Assembly: GCA_945910005.1 (NCBI GenBank)
Contig: OX246746.1
Coordinates: 42,132,270 to 42,196,269, forward strand
DNA length: 64,000 nucleotides
Reading direction: 5' to 3'
Source: Isoperla grammatica
Taxonomy: Eukaryota; Arthropoda; Insecta; Plecoptera; Perlodidae
The notes under the pieces are model-generated. The model ran no database searches, was not told the origin of the DNA, and worked only from the letters and a program-made list of their open reading frames with translations. Positions 1 through 12,119 of this stretch are shown here, piece after piece; the first letter of the stretch is position 1; each line of letters starts with the position of its first letter. Made by a program: the position numbers and the translations under genes.

Positions 1-950
1 TGCTGATCACGACGTTGAGAGTTCGCGTAGGAATGTACAGTACATATTGGCAAAGGGTCAACAAACACGAGTGTTTTCCCCCGCTCAACTTATGGCAATG
101 TGTTGCTGCCGATAGCATGCTTGAATGCTGCGTGCTTAACATTGTCGCTAAGCACGTGAAGATATTTATGAGACTACCAGCAAGACTGTTGGTTGAGTAA
201 GGTCAGTTTAAGGAAGCTCTTACTCTAAAGTAACTATAAATGTAACTATATAGGCTATATTCTTGAAATGACGACTATAAAAAACTATAAACTTAATTTA
301 AGTATCAATTTGAACATCATATAAAGGTTATCGCTATGTGATAATGGTCCATAAAATCCTGTCTTGAAAGCTTCAATACTATGAATACTAACTTATAGCA
401 TCACGTTTTAAGAGTACATTCATTTTTAGAGATAAGTTTAGTTAGAAAATCGTCAACATTTCACGCGGAATATTGTGACTACGACTCGATTAACGCGTGA
501 ACTGTGAGAATGAGGGTAGCACATTTAACTAGTTTAAAATGATTTATGGTCAAATGTATTTATGTAGTGTAGACGCTACATTCGTACCGTAAATGATTAC
601 CATATGAAGGAGGACGTAAGGGAACCTGAAATACACTCTACATGCTATGTTTTTTTTTTTAATTATAGCCACACTCAGGCAGTATCACAAATAACAAATA
701 CATTTGTATTTTTAAAGTTGGCAAGTTCGTTCGGCAAGTTTTGCAGGGGTTTCCGAACGGAGAACAACGCGTCGTGTTGACCCTGGTTAATGGGGGATGT
801 TATTCCCTCGAAACGTCGGGTGAGGTGGGGTAAGTCTAAACCACCTACTCAATTTATATCGTGTGACGAAACCCAGAAAATAGTGAACAATAACATTACT
901 TATGTCCGCGAAAATTTGAAAACTAACATAATATATATATATTTGAATTA
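1..950. other. Intronic, no feature recognised
   Basis: This is AT-rich unique sequence. A CGAAACGTCGG word at about 810 resembles transposon-end sequences, but no ORF or paired repeat supports a call. Confidence 0.5.
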
Positions 951-1018
951 AAATTTTGCAATGCTATAGCATTGCAAAATTTCTTTGCAAAAAAACTGTA
1001 CGAAACTATAGTTTCGTA
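951..1018. repeat. Two adjacent perfect palindromes
   Basis: Positions 951-982 form a perfect 32-bp palindrome centred on GCTATAGC. Positions 999-1018 form a perfect 20-bp palindrome centred on ACTATAGT. Both share the TATA centre and have no loop. Their function is unknown. Confidence 0.85.
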
Positions 1019-1460
1019 GAGTTATGCACAAGAAGCGTAGCTGAACATACCCCTCGCCGTCGCAGCAGGCAAAGAAATTACTATTTTACCGACCGAGCTA
1101 GGGTCCATGCCTACTGCCTACTATTGAGGTGTGAAGAAAAGCCACAGTGCACCATCATGTCAAATATGAATGAAATGAGGAATGAGCAGTTCTTACTTTG
1201 CCGAGCGCTGTCAGTTTATGACTGGGGGCTTTATGAGTTACGCGCACATAAACTATAGGCCTACTCCCAACCACTTGGCACCGGCGTTAGCGGTGCGACA
1301 CACTTTACACTTTATGCTCAGATAAACAGCTAAATCATCAGGACAATGAATTTGTAATTTATTCAATTAATGAGCTTATAAAGCACAGACTGGCGATAAG
1401 CGATGCCTACTGCTAGAGAAATTAGGAAAATTGCAAACTGAAAGTGGGGAGATGTCAAGA
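1019..1460. other. Intronic, no feature recognised
   Basis: A 100-codon open frame at 956-1258 has no recognisable domain and starts inside the palindrome. I do not call it a gene. Confidence 0.4.
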
Positions 1461-2064
1461 ACGACAACGACGATATAACGACAACAACGAGATAACGACA
1501 ACAACGAGATAACGACAACGAGGAGATAACGACAACGACGAGATAACGACAACAACGAGATAACGACAACGAGGAGATAACGACAACGACGAGATAACGA
1601 CAACGACGAGATAACGACAACGACGAGATAACGACAACGACGAGATAAAGACAACGACGAGATAAAGACAAGGAGGAGATAACGACAACGAGGAGATAAC
1701 GACAAGGACGAGATAACGACAACGACGAGATAAAGACAACAACGAGATTAAGACAACAACGAGATAACGATAACGACGAGATAACGACAACGACGAGATA
1801 ACGACAACGACGAGATAAAGACAACGACGAGATAAAGACAACGAGGAGATAACGACAACGACGAGATAACGATAACGACGAGATAAAGACAACGACGAGA
1901 TAAAGACAACGAGGAGATAACGACAACGACGAGATAACGACAACGACGAGATAACGACAACGACGAGATAAAGACAACAACGAGATTAAGACAACAACGA
2001 GATAACGATAACGACGAGATAACGACAATGACGAGATAACGATAACGACGAGATAACGACGAGG
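1461..2064. repeat. 17-bp minisatellite (about 35 copies)
   Basis: The unit is GAGATAACGACAACGAC with scattered A/C and G/A variants. One strand is almost purely A, G and C. Because 17 is not a multiple of 3, all minus frames read the same 17-residue cycle (RRCRYLVVVVISSLSLS). This explains four long but spurious minus ORFs. Confidence 0.95.
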
Positions 2065-4752
2065 CGGAAAACTGATTGGAAAGTAGTCCATTGTGAAGAT
2101 GATGTAGAAAAGAAACAGTCGCTAAAAGTTATTCATACCTTGCATTTAGATAAAGTAATGAGGAAATCAAAAATTGAAATCAGACTTGGCTGTAGCAAAA
2201 ACAGACCCAACTGTAGAAACCATTGCGTTTCATTTAGAAAAAAACGTTGCCGTTACCCCGATCAGCCCCAAATATTGTATTTTATTTGCGACAGCTTTGG
2301 CTGTATAATACACACAAATACACAAAGGGAAAGAAAACAAATCATATTGTTGCGTATGGGTGGAGGGTGAGGCGGGAAGAGAGGCACAGAAGGTAGGTTC
2401 GTGCTTAAAAAACATTTATCGAAACAAAATTAAATTGTGATGTTACTTTCCTAGTGTTATGGAGCGACTCTTGTAAAGGACAGAATCGAAACATAAAATT
2501 GACTTTAATGTTGAAGTCTATTCTGACAAGTCATTCATCATTAGAGCCCATTTCCATAATATTTCTTATATCTTGGCATTCATTTAAATGGTTAAAACAC
2601 GTAAAAGGTTGTTGACGTTAAACGTAAATGGTTGGTTCCAAACAATTAAATTTCATACAATTTAATTTATTTGTGTAGCTGTTATGGTTGGATTGGGGGT
2701 TTTACCCCTCCCCCTTGATTACAAACAACAGCAAACCTTCAAAAACTAATCCCCAGTTGAGTTTTATCCTTGCGTCGTGCCTGCTTGGGTGAAACAGGAG
2801 ATAAATAGATGATATGATGGTGAATGAGCCCCGCCCCTTAGTGATGGTTGCTCCGTGCACGCAATCTAGTGTAACATGGACTTTTGGCCAGGTATGCTTT
2901 TTGGCATTAAATGATTTTAAAAAAAGGTTTCTGCATTAAATGCTTTGGCATTAAACGCTACAAAAAGGTTTTGGAATTAAAAGCTTTGGCATTCGGTGAA
3001 GCAACCGTTGGTAACAAATTTGCTTTTACATAACTGAAACTAGCATCCAACTCAAGTTTGCCCAGTAAGTGAGTGTTCACTGCTACTTGCCCAGTGTGTA
3101 ATACAGAGCGAATAGAGAGATGTTTCGGATTATAGTAGCTATAGAGAGAGACCTAGCAAAATATAGGCTACACACTTTCTTATTGGGTTTCAATGTTTTA
3201 CTATAAATCTATGATTACCAGTTACCCCACTGTTTTATTGCTTGAGCAAACAATGAAAACATTTTCCCAGTGTAGCTATAGTAGCATACATGTAAATAGT
3301 TTGTGATTTTCAAAAATGCTCGTGCCTCCCCAAAAAATACATGCTAGTTACGCCACTGTAAGTATAGGAGAAAGTCAGGCGTTGTGCATTTTTGCTGCGA
3401 CTGTACCTACCCATGCTGAAAGTCGCAGCTTCTTAAGACAGTTTTGATGGGCTAACACGAAGACAGGCACTTCCGCGATTTGTTGTGTTTTGAGACGAAT
3501 TTTATGTTACTAGTCAACTTGTTTATGGGCTGTTATGTAGTGGGCCAGGCCAGACCAATTTTAGGGTTACTGCGAGCAATGGGACTGGAAATGATATCCT
3601 TCCCAAACGACTTTTTACATACTTTCAATGAGGAATATTGTGAACGGTTTCTGTAACATGTTTTAAGTTTTTATTCGTGGCCTTTCGTATAGATAAAAGC
3701 AATATGTTTCTAGTTTGAATACATACAAGTACTGAATAATATTATTATTAAAGTGTCTATGGAATTAAAGTTAGCTGGTGTTATTTTCAGGTTTGTGTCG
3801 TTCTCTAAAAACACGTCCGTGGAGTTTGTTGTGTTTACAAATTTTTCCCTAATGTTATACATATCATTAATATGTTATTTATATGAAATGTCGTATAACC
3901 AAAACCATGTTAAAATTTTAAGAGCTATTAACTTGGGTAATTTTATACACTCCGTAATGTAATGTTATATTGTTTTTTAATTTAAACAATATTTTTACTT
4001 TTAAAAAAAGTAATAAAGATAAGTACACACTAAGTGATTATTTTTAAATGTCTCATTCTGCATAAGTTTCTGACGAAGGTAAAACGCATACTATTTTTTT
4101 AAATACCATGCAATTTTCATAATATTTGTTGTCAAAGTCAACTCTGTTTAATCAAAGCCGTTGTTATGAAAAATGTCCGTCAATCCCCCAGCGAAGGTTT
4201 GGTAACATCAAGGGGGTTCGACAAGCCCCCGCCAGGGGATTTAAATACTTTGATTATGAAGAACGATATTTAGTTTGTATTGCTTGAAAAAAGTCCGTCA
4301 AAAAATCAACGTTTCCGAATGTTTAGAAAGTAAGACCACTCACTCCATCCACTCTCTGCAGTTGCAATTGTTCCCTGAAGTCATCTCACAATCTGTCAGA
4401 AGCCGTCACGCCCAATCCAGAGACTTTCAGGCAGTCAGCCAGATTGAAGTTTGTCGTCTGGTATCGATCGATTTAAAGGGGTAACCCATGGCTTGCAAGA
4501 TGCCCCTTGTTTACATCAAGAACGAAGACAGGACTTGCAGGAATATAGTGGAGTGACACTCAGACTGAAAATTACGGTTACAGTGATTACGAACTATAAA
4601 TTTTCTTAATTGATAGAAACATGAATTCATTTTTTTGATATTTAACGTGCATTGGGTGACCAGAATGATCTAGCATACTAAATACGATTATTAGGAAAAT
4701 ACATAATATAAAAGGAATTTAGAGATAAAGAGAAGAGAATGAAGAATGAAGA
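2065..4752. other. Intronic, no clear feature
   Basis: This is unique AT-rich sequence. Short open frames (2140-2370, 3753-3962, 4275-4484) show no recognisable domain. Around 4165-4250 there is a GC-richer patch with a small hairpin (GGGGG...CCCCC) of unknown origin. Confidence 0.4.
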
Positions 4753-6036
4753 GGACTGTATACCTCCCATCTATCAAGCAAAACTCGACGTATTACGTAT
4801 ACGTATAGGACTGTATACCTCCCAGTTCCATCTACCAAGCAATACTCGACGTATTACGTATACGTATAGGACTGTATACCTCCCATCTATCAAGCAAACT
4901 CGACGTATTACGTATACGTATAGGACTGTATACCTCCCATCTATCAAGGAAACTCGACGTATCACGTATACGTACGTATAGGACTGTATACCTCCCATCT
5001 ATCAAGCAAAACTCGACGTATTACGTATACGTATAGGACTGTATACCTCCCATCTATCAAGGAAACTCGACGTATCACGTATACGTACGTATAGGACTGT
5101 ATACCTCCCATCTATCAAGCAAACTCGACGTATTACGTATACGTATAGGACTGTATACCTCCCATCTATCAAGGAAACTCGACGTATCACGTATACGTAC
5201 GTATAGGACTGTATACCTCCCATCTATCAAGCAAACTCGACGTATTACGTATACGTATAGGACTGTATACCTCCCATCTATCAAGGAAACTCGACGTATC
5301 ACGTATACGTACGTATAGGACTGTATACCTCCCATCTATCAAGCAAAACTCGACGTATTACGTATACGTACGTATAGGACTGTATACCTCCCATCTATCA
5401 AGCAAACTCGACGTATCACGTATACGTATAGGACTGTATACCTTCCATCTATCAAGCAAAACTCGACGTATTACGTTTACGTATAGGACTGTATACCTCC
5501 CATCTATCAAGCAAAACTCGACGTATTACGTATACGTACGTATAGGACTGTATACCTCCCATCTATCAAGCAAAACTCGACGTATTACGGTTACGTATAG
5601 GACTGTATACCTCCCATCTATCAAGCAAAACTCGACGTATTACGTATACGTATAGGACTGTATACCTCCCATCTATCAAGCAAAACTCGACGTATTACGT
5701 ATACGTACGTATAGGACTGTATATCTCCCATCTATCAAGCAAAACTCGACGTATTACGTATACGTATAGGACTGTATACCTCCCATCTATCAAGCAAAAC
5801 TCGACGTATTACGGTTACGTATAGGACTGTATACCTCCCATCTATCAAGCAAAACTCGACGTATTACGTATACGTATAGGACTGTATACCTCCCATCTAT
5901 CAAGCAATACTCGACGTATTACGTATACGTACGTATAGGACTGTATACCTCCCATCTATCAAGCAATACTCGACGTATTACGTATACGTACGTATAGGAC
6001 TGTATACCTCCCATCTATCACGCAAAACTCGACGTA
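4753..6036. repeat. 55-bp minisatellite (23 copies) with dimer structure
   Basis: The unit starts GGACTGTATACCTCCCATCT and ends ACGTATTACGTATACGTATA. I counted 23 occurrences of GGACTGTAT spaced 54-62 bp. Each unit has a self-complementary core TACGTATACGTA, and some have an extra CGTA. From 4869 to about 5318 the units alternate as a dimer of about 112 bp: a CAAGCAAA/TATTACG unit, then a CAAGGAAA/TATCACG unit. Confidence 0.95.
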
Positions 6037-6270
6037 CAAGCACTTACTGCAATACTGATTTCAGTAATATTTTTTGTATTTAAATTTGCTTTATGAATGT
6101 AAATGTTGGGTATTTAGTATTTAAGGTACATTAATTGCAGATATTCATTAAGGCATCGGGGGGCCCGAATACGCCACTGAATGTGATTTTGAAGAAGGCC
6201 TACTTAGTACTTATACAGTATACACGTCGTATTTCCAAGTACTCCATTTTACTCACGCGAAAGTGATTGT
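6037..6270. other. Spacer between two minisatellites
   Basis: This is unique AT-rich sequence. No feature is seen. Confidence 0.5.
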
Positions 6271-7220
6271 TGGCACACCTTGTACTGGCACACACTGTAC
6301 TGGCACACACTGTACTGGCACACATTCTGCTGGCACACACTGTACTGGCACACACTCCACTGGCACACACCACACACTCTGCTGGCACACACTGTAATGG
6401 CACACACTGCACTAGCACACACTGTACTGGCACACACTGTACTGGCACACACTGTACTGGCACACACTGTACTGGCACACACTCTGCTGGCACACACTCT
6501 GCTGGCACACACTCTACTGGCACACACTGTACTGGCACACACTGTACTGGCACACACTCTACTGGCAAACACTCTGCTGGCACACACTGTACTGGCAAAC
6601 ACAGTACTGACACACACTGTACTGGCACACACTCTACTGGCACACACTGTACTGGCACACACTCTACTGGCACACACTGTACTGGCACACACTGTACTGG
6701 CACACACTCTACTGGCACACACTGTACTGGCACACACTGTACTGGCACACACTCTGCTGGCACACACTCTGCTGGCACACACTCTGCTGGCACACAACCT
6801 ACTGGCACACACTGTACTGCCACACACTGTACTGGCACACACTGTACTGCCACACACTGTACTGGCACACACTCTGCTGGCACACACTCTGCTGGCACAC
6901 ACTCTACTGGCACACACTGTACTGCCACACACTGTACTGCCACACACTGTACTGCCACACACTGTACTGCCACACACTGTACTGGCACACACTCTGCTGG
7001 CACACACTCTGCTGGCACACACTCTACTGGCACACACTGTACTGGCACACACTGTACTGGCACACACTGTACTGGCACACACTACACTTGCACACACTCT
7101 GCTAAAACACACTATACTGGCACACACTCTACTGGCACACACTGTACTGGCACACATTCTGCTGGCACAAACTGTACTGGCACACACTGTACTGGCACAC
7201 ACTGTACTGGCACACACTGT
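6271..7220. repeat. 15-bp minisatellite (about 63 copies)
   Basis: The unit is GGCACACACTGTACT, with recurring variants (CTCTGCTGG, CTCTACTGG, CTGTACTGC). The period is a multiple of 3, so both strands carry 290-344 codon open frames of pentapeptide repeats (TGTHC, VLAHT, CASTV). These are artefacts of the array. Confidence 0.95.
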
Positions 7221-7360
7221 AGGTATACTAATAACGGGTCAAACAGAGCTGTGGCTTATATGTTCATTCTGAATGTTGGCTTAACAGAAAGAGATCCATA
7301 ATTTGACTGGCGTACCGACGCTATAATATAATTATTGTTAAATACAACAAATGCTTGACT

Positions 7361-8237
<877 letters not shown>

Positions 8238-8245
8238 GTTAGCTT

Positions 8246-8591
8246 TAGAGGTGGGATACATCGGTGAATTACCTTATCGGTTAATCGGCGATATTAACCG
8301 CGGTTAACAGATTAACCAAAATTCTTTAAAAAAAATCGTATAAATATCATAAAATATGCACACAAAAATCAAATTAATTTGTTTGATCCTATTTAAAGTA
8401 AGGCCCGCGTGCGAGCCGCCTATTCACGTCAGTACGGATCTGCCAGCTACAGTACATTAAAAAAACATTTGTTCTTCCACCTTTGTGTTGTATTTGCGGG
8501 TCATTGTTGCGGCTAACGGAGCGGGAGAATCATTAACCGGTTTTCAGCCACGGGCGGTTAATCGGTTAACCGATTAGTTACCCCACCCCTA
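8246..8591. mobile_element. hAT-type MITE, 346 bp
   Basis: The element is flanked by a perfect 8-bp duplication GTTAGCTT (8238-8245 and 8592-8599). Its ends are TAGAGGTGGG and, inverted, TAGGGGTGGG. Subterminal ATCGGTTAATCGG-like words occur near both ends. An 8-bp target duplication is the hAT hallmark. There is no coding capacity, so it is non-autonomous. Confidence 0.85.
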
Positions 8592-8599
8592 GTTAGCTT

Positions 8600-9023
8600 C
8601 CTAACCAGAATACAGCCAGAGCGCCAGTGTCGAGAATGCATTTGGAATGCCAGAACTAAAAGTGTATTTTGTATCGAAAATACGTTTTGTACATACATTT
8701 GTGCGTGTGTATTTTGTATTTCACAAAAGACTTTGCACTACAAAATAGATGTAACAACAATTTTTAAGTATTATCAACGAATAGGGCTGCCTGTTGCCTT
8801 ATTCCACTTGAAACCGCTTGACGTTTGCCAAAATAAAATCCAAATATTGAATTTTAATGTTTAGCCAATGTTTAGCGGACGATAAATTTATATATTAAAA
8901 TTGACTTTATTTTGTGTATAAATAATGTATTTTGAGTAATCTTCCCAACTCTGAACACAACTACCTGTTTTGTGATACTTCATCCGGCTTATTATCAGTG
9001 AAACCCATTAATAAACATATGTA
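8600..9023. other. Intronic spacer between two MITEs
   Basis: AT-rich unique sequence. Nothing recognised. Confidence 0.5.
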
Positions 9024-9031
9024 CTAAAAAC

Positions 9032-9475
9032 TAGGGCTGCCCAACGATATCGATAATTCGATACAATATCGATAATAGATAAATAATTCGATATCGATAT
9101 AGAATCAATATATCGTACATATCGCGATATCGAACTTGTGCCTAATAAGCTAATTGATACAAAAAACCGTTTACGTATCACGTCACGCCAACCACACCAT
9201 CGCTGTTTTGTGTGGATATTTTACAATTTGAATAGTACAACAAACAAATTGACACACATAGCAAGACATTTCAAAACTAAAATATTTCTTTACGTAATAG
9301 TGTTTAAAAAATTACCTCTAGCTGGCCTGTAAATCCTAAAAACAGACGAGAAAAGTTTCGATGTGGCGATATCGCCGATATCGATACGTCACTTGAAAAC
9401 TTCGATATCGCGACGCGATATCGATATTTCTTCCCGCGATATCGATATGATTTTTGTTATCGTTGGGCAGCCCTA
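9032..9475. mobile_element. hAT-type MITE, 444 bp
   Basis: A perfect 8-bp duplication CTAAAAAC lies at 9024-9031 and 9476-9483. The terminal inverted repeats are TAGGGCTGCCCAACGATA (18 bp, identical at both ends). Both flanks of the interior are dense in ATATCGATAT and GATATCGC palindromes. A 64-codon interior ORF shows no transposase motif. Confidence 0.88.
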
Positions 9476-9483
9476 CTAAAAAC

Positions 9484-10455
9484 TGGCTTGTAATATTATG
9501 TTCACGTTTTAAGGGCTCAATCAACTATAGAGAGCATTCAGCGCGAAGATTACACTGCCAAAGTATTAGGGTAATTGTAAGAAGTCTGGCGAGGTGGTGC
9601 AGGGAAGCAGATAACGTAGAGAACAGTGTGTCCACTATGACCATACATACAGGCTTCTGAACCAGGGGATCATAGTTCGACACCGCTACAAGCCAAACAA
9701 CTGTGGCTGAAAGACGTTCCCTATTCCCCCCCCCCCCCCACTGTTCTCCCACAACCGAAAAAATATGTTCTGAAAGTGTCATATGACAGCATAATATAAT
9801 ATTATGCAGTTGCTCTGAATATTATATAAAAGAATCTTTTTGTGTCAAATATTCTGTAAAGTAAGTGGCGAACATTGAGCTTTCCGGTAACGTAGAAGAA
9901 TGTTGGCGAGGGGGGGGGGGGGGGGAGGGGAGGGGGACTTATCCCTGGGATATGCTGTTCTCAAGACCATTTTGAGGCAAATCAACGTGTCGCCCGAAAT
10001 ATGTGGTCTGTGCGTGGATTTCAACACGGATGAACTGGGAAGGATATGAGAGGAAGGCTTATCCCCAAGGATGAACACCTAACTACACCTAAATATTCAT
10101 GGAATATTTTGCCTTCGCCATTGAAAACAATGTGTTTACATTCTACTAAGACTGGCTGATAAACTTAATTTAACTTTTTCTTATTGATTGTTCATAACAC
10201 GAAGATCAATCAAACACGGTATGGCGCACAAATATGGATTGTTTCTAAAGAAATATTATAAGCCTTGTTCCAATATTTTGTACCTTTTATAGAAAGAAGT
10301 TCACCCTTTTATTTTATTTTGCAGTGAATTATAGAATAATTTATTCTAAAGGGGTATTCAACAGATAACTTGGTCGCCTAAGGATTTGCCGTGTTTGTTT
10401 CGTATCTTAAAAGCAATATTTGAAATTGTAATAGTAGTATTAGTCATCGTCACGT
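9484..10455. other. Intronic segment with a possible tRNA-like SINE and homopolymers
   Basis: 9570-9700 has a box-B-like GTTCGACACCGC after a GGTGGTGC word, and may be a SINE relic. Poly-C lies at 9726-9739 and poly-G at 9910-9924. The rest is unremarkable. Confidence 0.3.
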
Positions 10456-10718
10456 TAACCATCCAACCGATAACCATCCAACCGATAACCATCCAACCGA
10501 TAACCATCCAACCGATAACCATCCAACCGATAACCATCCAACCGATAACCATCCAACCGATAACCATCCAACCGATAACCATCCAACCGATAACCATCCA
10601 ACCGATAACCATCCAACCGATAACCATCCAACCGATAACCATCCAACCGATAACCATCCAACCGATAACCATCCAACCGATAACCATCCAACCGATAACC
10701 ATCCAACCGATAACCATC
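10456..10718. repeat. 15-bp minisatellite, 17 perfect copies
   Basis: The unit TAACCATCCAACCGA is repeated 17 times with no difference that I can see, plus a partial copy. It produces TIQPI, GWMVI and DGYRL pentapeptide frames, which are artefacts. The homogeneity suggests very recent expansion. Confidence 0.97.
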
Positions 10719-11927
10719 TAAACCAGATGGACAATTTTATTACCAATGAACAACGTAAGAATAAAGCCCCAAATATTATCATCATTCAATAATATCTCAA
10801 ATTATCCAAACGCTATACATTTTATAATATGTTCTAAAGATAAACTTACTTGTAGTTCAAAATATTTATTTTTAATGTTGTATGAACCATTAACAAGCAT
10901 TTAGCACTGTTCGACGGCTAACTATCCGTTGAACACCTTTTAATTTTGAAAGTTGGATTTACTTGATAGCCAGTGTTCGCCATTGCAGCCGCTCCAACCA
11001 ACGGGCTTATACTCTCTCTTTGACTGTATCGCCTAGGGATCCCATATTATGCAAAGCTTTGTCTCACACTCTCCATTAATAATTTACAACGAATCTGAAA
11101 CTTCATTAGTTGATCTTGTCAAGTAATGTCATGTCTCTACATTACAGGTTGCCAAGCGGATAGCGGATGCACTAGACGGAGCGCTCCTTAAACTCAGCTC
11201 TCATCTAGCTAATGGGGTTTTACTTAGTCACAACTCACCAGATTTATGTACGCAACTGAGGGTTTTGACAATCATTATTAAGATAAATTCGTGTCGTTTT
11301 TGTTTAGGTGGAGTTTAATTTTTTACATAGTGGAAGTTTCTTAGTATTGCATGAAAGGGAATTGTGAAAGCAGTTTCTCTCTTCACGGGAATTCTCACAA
11401 AAGTATTTCTTTACATGAAAATGGTTAAACTAATTTATTTATTTTGTGGGTCTGGAATCCCACTACATCTTCTCCTCCCTACCCATTCAAACACTGGGTA
11501 TAGTTGTAGTTGTAATACATATGCTTGGAACAAGAACATTCCCAATATACTTGAAATAAAAACAAAATCTGTTTCGTTGTGTAGGTTTAAAGCGCGTAGA
11601 ATATTGTACTAAATACTCCAACTTCGTGATATTGCTAATTTTTAATAAAAATACAATGTAAGCAGTTGTGTATTTTGTCATAGAGATGGTTAAGTACTGT
11701 GTTCGTAGGTTCGACACCAGCTACCGACAATCCTCAGTTGTCAATCACAAGGCGGTATTGACTTATTCAAACAGATCTTGGGCATTCCTGTCTAGTTATT
11801 TTGAATTGGGGCGCGAAGCAAATACAAGTGAGTGTTTAGTTGCAATAAACAACCATTTGTGGGCTGCGTATTACATTCCATGATAAGTAGCCTGCCAGAC
11901 CATACCACGTAGTGAACATAATAAAAA
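10719..11927. other. Intronic segment, little recognisable
   Basis: AT-rich. A box-B-like GGTTCGACACC lies at about 11706 but no convincing box A precedes it. No gene seen. Confidence 0.35.
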
Positions 11928-11943
11928 TAATAATAATAATAAC

Positions 11944-12020
<77 letters not shown>

Positions 12021-12050
12021 TGATAAAAATAATGATAATAATAATAAGTA
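11928..12050. repeat. AAT trinucleotide microsatellite
   Basis: About 40 AAT units with a few AAC and AAA variants. The poly-Tyr and poly-Ile ORFs across it are artefacts. Confidence 0.95.
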
Positions 12051-12119
12051 AATAGACCAATTACATGCTTACCTCCTGCTATATACAAAATCTTGACATC
12101 GTGCATAAAAAATAAAATA

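Noticed and set aside
4753..6036. Similarity of ACGTATAC/GTATACC words to the iab-4/iab-8 microRNA
   Set aside because: The shared words are short, no mature-length match or precursor hairpin is present, and the array lies on the wrong side of abd-A relative to Drosophila iab-4.
6249..7301. Long ORFs on both strands (up to 344 codons)
   Set aside because: They are translations of a 15-bp minisatellite whose period is a multiple of three. Low-complexity pentapeptides on both strands do not make a gene.
11792..12106. Poly-Tyr/poly-Ile ORFs
   Set aside because: Translation of the AAT microsatellite.
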